Assembly (NCBI GenBank): GCA_025024175.1
Contig: QCXZ01000137.1
Span: forward strand, 4,836,001 to 4,900,000
From: Rhyzopertha dominica
Lineage: Eukaryota > Arthropoda > Insecta > Coleoptera > Bostrichidae
Direction: 5' to 3'
DNA: 64,000 bases
The notes under the pieces are model-generated. The model was given only the letters and a program-made list of their open reading frames with translations, was not told where the DNA came from and searched no databases. Positions 57,880 to 64,000 of this stretch are shown here, in pieces (position 1 is the stretch's first letter; every line of letters begins with the position of its first letter). The translations under genes and the position numbers were made by a program.

Positions 57880-58137
57880 CGAGCCCAGGCTCGTAATAGT
57901 TCGGCCGACTCGCATGTTCAGTTACATGCTTTAAAAAGTTCTGATACCAACTCAAACTGTGACAAATTGCTGCAAAACTGTTTATACTACATTAAAACAC
58001 ATACCTTGAACTTACAAAAGCAAACAACTTTATTTCATTTACGTGAACGGCAATAATTACAGAACCAAAAATGTAATTCAACTAACGGGTCATAATAGTT
58101 CGGCCACGTCAACTGACGGGTCATAAGAGTTCGGCCA
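57880..58137 (+). repeat. Left 258-bp TIR of the Tc1 element, with internal direct repeats
   Basis: Starts CGAGCCCAGGCTCGTAATAG. Near its inner end GGGTCATAATAGTTCGGCCA and GGGTCATAAGAGTTCGGCCA occur 31 bp apart, and the outer end has a related TCGTAATAGTTCGGCC. This is an IR/DR layout as in Sleeping Beauty-type Tc1 elements. Confidence 0.9.
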
Positions 58138-58257
58138 TGTATCCCATTAGCCATGGAAACACGAGGCGGCCTGCCAAAACAAAACATATACGGAATAAAT
58201 CAACAACTATCTGTCAAGCGTAGCTTATACGTTATTTTGCAACAGTTTTCAAGTAAA

Positions 58258-59343
58258 ATGCCTCGTGGCATGCCTGTTAGTGAAGATTTGCGTATTTCTA
58301 TCTGTAAAGCCCACGACCAGGGCATTTCGGGGAGTAAAATATCTGCTTCGCACTCAGTTCCGCACTCTACAGTGCAAGACATTATCAATTTATACAAAAG
58401 AACTGGCGGGGTCCATCAAAAAAACAAACCTGGCCGACCAAGTCAAATTACCGGAGCAGATAAGAAAGCTTTACGTAAAATTATCAGAACAAACCGACGG
58501 TGCAATGCTAAAGAACTAACAGTACTATGGAGGGCTCGCATTTTAAAGGACGTTTCATTATCCACAACAAAGAGATGTATCAAAAAATAGGTTACAAATT
58601 TTATAAGGCATTATTACTTTTTCTTTTGGAGTACAAGCACTTATAATTTAATTTCATTTTTCTACTAGGCAAAAGAAAAACCCCTTTTGACCAAACTACA
58701 GATGAAGAACAGACTAAAATGGGCGCGGGAACACAAAAACTGGACACAAATGCAATGGAATAGTATCATTTGGAGTGATGAGTCGAAATTTGAGGTATGT
58801 GTGGGTGACACGCGAAAAAGAATTTTACGCACCTCTTCAGAAGCATACCACAATGACTGTTTGGTAAAAAAAGTTAAGTTCCCAGGGTCTGTGATGGTTT
58901 GGGGTTGTATGTCTGCTAGGGGTGTGGGTAGTCTGTGTATTATTGACGGCACTGTTAACGCGCAGAAATACAGAGACATTCTCGAAGAAAATTTTTTACC
59001 CTCCATCCCGAATTGTCAAACGGCCGAAGGCGAATTTATGTTCCAGCAAGATGGAGCGCCGTGTCATACGGCAAAAATAGTTCAAACATGGTTGCAAGAA
59101 CATAAAATACCGGTATTAAAATGGACCTCTTCCAGTCCGGATTTATCTCCAATTGAGACCTTGTGGCATAATATGAAGAAACAGCTTCGTAAAACTCCAG
59201 CGCGTATCGTCAACGAATTAAAAGCCACCTTGCAGGCTATATGGGACAAAACGCTACCAGAGGAATGGGCAAGGCTCGTGGCTACAATGCCTAGCAGAAT
59301 TAAAGCCGTTATTGCTAACAAAGGTGGTGTTACACAGTATTAA
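58258..59343 (+). pseudogene. Tc1 transposase, two exons, single apparent frameshift
   Basis: Exon 1 (58258-58607): MPRGMPVSEDLRISICKAHD, HTH, KNKPGRPSQITGADKKALRK and a second HTH. In a run of A at 58581-58586 one base seems missing, after which YKFYK resumes. Exon 2 (58669-59343): KEKPLLTKLQMKNRLKWARE, IIWSDESKFEVCVGDT (first Asp), VMVWGCMSARGVGSL, FMFQQDGAPCHTAKIV (second Asp), SSSPDLSPIETLWHNM (Glu) with 34 residues between the last two (DD34E), ending VTQY. All catalytic residues are present. The start was chosen at the ATG of MPRG, as in relatives; 35 further upstream codons are open but lie outside the conserved start. Confidence 0.93.
58608..58668 (+). other. Transposase intron, apparently GC-AG
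   Basis: Starts AAG|GCATTA and ends TTTTTCTACTAG|GCAAAAG. Without removing it the frame hits stops, and the homologous element at 37910-37963 has a GT-AG intron at the identical place (FYK|AKEKP). Confidence 0.75.
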
Positions 59344-59346
59344 ATG

Positions 59347-59605
59347 TTGGCCGAACTCTTATGACCCGTCAGTTGATGTGGCCGAACTATTATGACCTGT
59401 TAGTTGAATTACATTTTTCGTTCTGTAATTATTGCCGTTCACGTAAATGAAATAAAATTGTTTGCTTTTGTAAGTTCAAGGTCTGTGTTTTAATGTAGTA
59501 TAAACAGTTTCACAGTAATTTGTCACAGTCCGTGTTGGTATCAGAATTTTTTAAAGCATGTAACTGAAAATGCCAGCCGGCTGAACTATTATGAGCCTGG
59601 GCTCG
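59347..59605 (-). repeat. Right TIR of the Tc1 element
   Basis: Mirror of 57880-58137, ending GAGCCTGGGCTCG before TA. It begins four bases after the transposase stop codon. Confidence 0.9.
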
Positions 59606-59607
59606 TA

Positions 59608-62600
59608 CGTCATATTTTCTTATTAGTGTGCGAGTGGTTAAAGAGCTCCTGCGTAGTGAAGATCGTCATACCTGGGAGGTACCGATTACTTAATATCGAA
59701 AATCGTGGGCTGTCCGACTTTGATATATCGACAAACATACGCCAATAGCGTTGCAAACGCTTGAGAAATGCCAGTCGGCGAGCTGTACATCGCGTGCATT
59801 ATAAATGCATGTTGCTCTTTGCAATCAGAAAAATCCTTGGAATGCCTAGATTATTTAGATAAATTTTACACATCATTAGAGTAATAGCTATTCATTTGCG
59901 ATTCATTCATCTTGAATGCCTCCACGCCATCGGAATACAATGCACGAATTTATAAGGACAGCCCGTCGATTGATCTATGGATACTGAATCATCGTGTTCT
60001 ACATCGACATCTAATTGTGCGATTCATACTACCGTATCAAACAAAATGCCGCGAATTGAATTAATTCATTTGCATAATAAGTCGGCGCTGAAAGGTTCAG
60101 TCAACAAATTCCGATTCAAATTTAACACATCTGTGTTGGAAATGAGATGGAGCGATTACATTATTGGGATTATTATTGAATGCGCGTTGATGTGCAGGAA
60201 AAAAAGGAATAAATTAATTTTCCATTAGCGGTCGGTGATATACGGCTATCCTAAGTACCATCAAGGCTTTGCGGGCACAGGAACATTGTCCTGCTCATCT
60301 GAGTGCAGCTTTGAAAGAGCGATTTAATTGGTATTCATGTATGCATCGTAAAACCTGCAGATTGTGCTGAAGAAGCTTCTTCTGTTAGTTTTATGAATAG
60401 TTGCATTTAAGTGCTGCAAATAGGCGTTAGATTTACACTTGCAACATTATCTTTTCACAAATTGGGCTTCTAGTCTAATCGATACTACTAAATAAAAGAG
60501 TTCTTACATTCTGGAAGGTTATTACTGTCTTCAGATGACTTTGGATGAAGAAATCATGGTCAGTTACGTCTACCTCCTGCTAGTTTACTAATTAGATTAA
60601 TTATCATTTGACTGTTTTCCAATTTATCAGTTATTAAGGGTTGTATAATCTAATTCTGGATCGTCAATTTGTCTCAATTTGGGCAGTTTATCGACTACTC
60701 TTGGGTGTTCTTTTTTATCGAGTACTGAATCTGTCCGTTGAATGATTAAGTTCCACTTTCTTTGTAAGCAAACTTATGAACTCAATTGTTCTAATTGAAT
60801 TTACTGTAATGATCCATAGAAAGGGGTCTACGCAAAAGCCGCGTGCGTTAACATTAGTAAATAAACTTTGATTACATAAAAACAAAACGTGGCCACAAAT
60901 AATGAATTTAGCTAAAAAAAGGTACTTAATATAGTTACGGAAATGTGATCGTCAATTTACCCAAAGCAGGACCGTATTTGTTGTGTGACAAGAATAATGG
61001 ACCATTACAGACCCCAGAAAGTTCTTTATTACTTGCGTAAATATGAGGAGAGAGCAACACGAATATAAGACAAAATAAAACACACGCATTCACCCATAAT
61101 ATTTATTAACACACGCATTATGAAAAGGAAATAAGTCAGCAGTTGTGAGACGTTAAAATAGGAAATAAAGTTCGAGAAATTAAACACTAAGAAATTAATT
61201 AAGCTGCATTTTTATAACACCTTTCGCTTATCATTTGCCAACGTGTGGTAGGAACCTGCATCAGGATTAATGGCCCCATATAAAGGCGACTAAGAGCGTG
61301 GCCTTTGTGTCCAAGGACCCATTTAAAGTCGTCGGAACACAAAGTTGCAGGGGGAAATATTAGTGATAGACCCGTACATCAGCTCATGAACTCACATCAA
61401 AAATTCATGCAACACTCAAATTCCGTCAAAAAATATACCCTTTTACAGTTATTGATACCCGGATCTCACAATAGCTGGCTTAGTACAATTAAAAAAAAAA
61501 CAAAATTAAGAAGATATGAACAGAATAAACACGAAATAACTTTAAGACAAATAACAGTCACACCTTAATAAAGCAAGGGTAGTTTACCATACCTGCGTCT
61601 TTGAATCCAAATTCACAAAGTACAAAGAAACTGTTGTACACAATCAACAAATGTTTCCGAACAGATTTAAAATATAACAACTAGTACAGGTATAAAAAAA
61701 CACGTAAATTGCAGGTAACAATTGCTGTGAAACCCAAGTCAACTAATGGTGAAGACAGTTCTCCACACACTCCCTTTCTTGTGTTCCCATTTCCTTAACG
61801 TCCCTAAAAATCACCCCTTTATTTATTTATTTGTTGATGCCCACCAAACCTCCAACATATTGCAAAACAGCAACACAAGCCGTTAATTTTTTTCGTTCCC
61901 ACAAACCGAACACTCCAGAGTACCAGAAAAATCACTTCAGCCTACTTACATATATCATTTTAATGTCTAGCCTGCGTCCCTTCAGTCCTAATACTTGAAA
62001 CAACAACTAACAAAATAAATCTGTCCACGCGGTTCACGAAAACCATGTCACCCTCGGTACGATATGACTAGCCACCAGCTTGGGGATTAAACGTTGGCAC
62101 TGATATACGACCCCACGCATCGCCCGGCTCCAACCTACACTTGAAGACCACACAACCTATTGTTTTCTGGAAACGCACTAAATGCAATCTGCAAATTCGT
62201 AACACTTCACATACGAACTACTTCATTACATTGACAGATTTTGGGACAAAGATATCTGAAGGTCAAAACTGCCCTTAACTCAAAAAATAGGTACTTGTTC
62301 TGTATAATATAAAAGAGCCGACAAGTATCTCCGCATCCCTAAGAAATAATAATCGTTTCACATTAATCTCTATGAAATTATAAACGCTATTCTGATTGTA
62401 ATAACACAGAAACACTTATAGTAGTTGGTCGGATCCTCAGCATCACAATTCAATTAATCATAGTGCCATCTTCTTCACGCTAAATAGTGGTACTGTACTT
62501 AGTGTCAGGCTTCTCTAGATTTTGATTGATGGCTTGAGTCACGTAACTAAACTTCTCGCCGTGAATTAAATTTAACCTTGCCATTTCCAGTAAATACTGA

Positions 62601-62709
62601 ATGGATTGTATTGACCACGTGATAAACAGCGTAGTACCTGTGATTGCAAAGAAAGACACTGACATTTGTCATGCAAGGAATTGATTATTTTAGTATTATT
62701 TGCAGAGGC
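59608..62709. other. Intron without recognisable gene
   Basis: The longest stretch free of identifiable transposon coding DNA. GC-richer patches near 59640-60230 and around 61240-61340 (including CATATAAAGG, TATA-like) have no protein or RNA similarity I can see. Confidence 0.35.
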
Positions 62710-62711
62710 TG

Positions 62712-64000
62712 ACCTGACCCTAAAAATGCAACATAAAATACATTTGCAATTTGCAGAGGTAACATTGATAATTGTTCGTCTTAAAAAATATAAAACGTAG
62801 AAAGCTGTATACATGCGATAATTTTTACATAAACTTCAATCATTGGCTTTAAGTAAATTCGGTATTGTAAAACAAATTTTATTTTTGAAAAATGTTTATT
62901 CAATAACATTAATGTAATAAATGCTCAAAATGTCGCCCTCCGCTGTTTTCACAAGCTTGAATTCGTGCCCAAAACGATCTTTTAACATGCATTAATATTT
63001 CCGGAGTGATGGATCTACATGCATCACGTATTTTATTTTCTACATGTTTTACACTTTCAATTGGTGTTTGGTATACTTGCTCTTTTACCATTCCCCACAG
63101 AAAAAAATCAAAAGGAGTAAGGTCTGGGCTTCTCGGTGGGCAAGGATTAATCGAACCTCCTCCTATCCATCGGTTAGGCAAAACCAAATCAAGATGATTT
63201 CGCACTATTCTGTGATAACGCGCGGGTGTCCCATCTTGTTGGAACCATAGATCTTGTGTGTAGATTTACACTTTGGAGAAGTGCCGGTTAAATGTTTCTT
63301 AAAAAATTTAGGTAAGTATTGCCGCTTAAACTATCGCGAAAANATAAGGCCCAACAATTTGATTCCCCAATATTCCGCACCAGACATTCGTCGAGTAGAT
63401 AGTTTGAAAACGTCCTTCTCGAATCCAACGTGGATTTTCTTGCGCATAATAATGCATGTTATGTTTGTTAACTCCACCATTATCAGAAAATCTTGCTTCA
63501 TCTGAGAAGCAAATGTTGTCATAAAATCTCACATTCAAATTTTGGTGTTCCCGAAAAAAAATACAAAAAGCCAGTCTTTTAAGATAATCTCTCTCCTTTA
63601 AGGCCTGAACCAATTGCAAGTGATACAGATGAAATTGATTGCCTTTAATTATTCGGTGTACTGAAGACAGACTAATACCGGTTGCTCTTGAGTCTACCCT
63701 TTGACTAATATGAGGATTTTCGTCAATCATTTCCAATACTCTAATTTCATTGTCAGGGCCTGTTGCTGTTCTTTCTCTTGACTCTTTCAGTGGTGGCCAG
63801 TTTGTCCCTAAAGTCAATTCAAGTCTCTTGAAAATTGTATCGGCAGGAGCTCATCTGTTTGGAAAACGTTGTCTGTATAAACGGGCAGTAGCGGAAGCAT
63901 TTTGCTTGCATTCACCATATATCAAAATCATACCTGTTTTTTCATCATTTGAATAATTTTGATTTTTAATAAATACAATGACAGGAATTATAACGCATAG
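62712..64000 (-). mobile_element. DD41D mariner-like element, copy E4, running off the window
   Basis: Collinear with E3 (20190-21490) from CTGACCCTAAAAATGC at its left edge to AATACAATGACAGGAATTAT at the window end. The left terminus is decayed. A block of about 60-70 bp at roughly 63255-63345 is absent from E3 and separates the Asp2 region from the upstream part; an n lies at about 63343. Confidence 0.85.
62909..63948 (-). pseudogene. DD41D mariner-like transposase pseudogene (E4)
   Basis: Minus strand from an ATGATGAAAA start at 63948: NWPPLKESRERTATGPDNEI, MIDENPHISQRVDSRATGIS, LSSVHRIIKGNQFHLYHLQL, NICFSDEARFSDNGGVNKHN (first Asp), NPRWIREGRFQTIYSTNVWC with the Trp that E3 has lost, GILGNQIVGPY, then the inserted block. 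After it WFQQDGTPARYHRIV (second Asp) reads in another frame, followed by MRNHLDLVLPNRWIGGGSIN, RSPDLTPFDFFLWG (third Asp) and GGRHFEHLLH. A duplicated-looking block IFFREHQN lies before NVRFYDN. Less damaged in the middle than E3. Confidence 0.9.

Larger units (their letters stand above)
57880..59605 (+). mobile_element. Tc1-like transposon, nearly intact (IR/DR type), second copy
   Basis: 1726 bp, TA at 57878-57879 and 59606-59607, TIRs of about 258 bp at both ends with few mismatches, and one two-exon transposase gene of expected length (about 341 codons). It is the least decayed mobile element in the window, implying recent arrival. It starts with the same CGAGCCC as the Tc1 element at 37230. 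Confidence 0.95.
11488..64000 (+). other. Inferred part of how intron 1
   Basis: From the GTAAGC donor to the window end no KH-domain exon (GRILGPRG / MTAKQLE type sequence) was found on the + strand. The first intron of how is therefore at least 52.5 kb and is filled with transposon remnants on both strands. Other host genes nested inside cannot be excluded. Confidence 0.7.

Noticed and set aside
1..64000. tRNA, rRNA, snRNA genes or CRISPR arrays
   Set aside because: No cloverleaf, rRNA core or regularly spaced identical repeats were seen on either strand; the sequence is eukaryotic.
1..64000. Bacterial-type operons, defence islands or a phage
   Set aside because: Introns, AT-rich non-coding DNA, animal transposon families and the how exon all indicate an insect nuclear genome.

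Overview
The window looks like AT-rich nuclear DNA from an insect (a beetle is plausible, but the order is a guess). One host exon can be named with confidence. At 11361-11487 on the + strand lies the first coding exon of held out wings (how), the insect orthologue of quaking. It encodes the N-terminus and QUA1 dimerisation segment of a STAR/KH RNA-binding protein and ends in a strong GTAAGC splice donor. No KH exon was found in the remaining 52.5 kb. I therefore read 11488-64000 as part of a very long first intron, and 1-11060 as the upstream flank and promoter side.

Almost everything else recognisable is decayed mobile DNA. Cut-and-paste elements: an inverted pair of DDE_3-type elements (A at 807-2556, B at 34935-36546); Tc1 elements with long inverted repeats and a conserved small intron (37230-38844 and the nearly intact 57880-59605); a third Tc1 fragment (3756-4046); a pair of mariner-like elements with roughly 300-bp inverted repeats (8772-10332, 54663-56273); a DD41D mariner-like family (20190-21490, 62712-64000, remnants at 29.1-30.0 kb and 53.6 kb); two further IS630/Tc-like relics (18245-19412, 47889-48650); mariner scraps (38.9 and 43.7 kb); a FLYWCH-MULE (4373-6525); a hAT-type miniature element with a perfect 8-bp target duplication (22215-22637); and other MITE-like hairpins.

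Retroelements: Penelope-like elements (the best at 39290-41040 with RT and GIY-YIG; fragments at 10.4, 13.2 and 46.8 kb), at least eight non-LTR reverse-transcriptase relics of several families (15.9, 21.5, 23.6-24.7, 25.9-26.7, 27.8-28.2, 31.1-33.2, 41.8-42.5, 45.3-45.7, 48.7-50.2, 51.6-52.4 kb) and a small Pao/BEL gag-like fragment (46.4-46.7 kb). Insertions are nested. A 1.07-kb unclassified element (C) sits inside the RT at 31.1-33.2 kb, and its second copy (D) sits in what looks like the 3' end of another non-LTR element.

No intact transposase or reverse transcriptase remains. The element at 57.9-59.6 kb comes closest, apparently one base short in a run of A. The most unusual signals are a hairpin motif repeated at the 3' ends of the Penelope-like fragments, the intron shared by two diverged Tc1 elements (GT-AG in one, apparently GC-AG in the other), and the doubled motifs inside both Tc1 inverted repeats. 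A few GC-richer islands without recognisable proteins are candidates for regulatory DNA or unknown exons. The sequence contains scattered ambiguous bases (n), so some frameshifts may be assembly errors.
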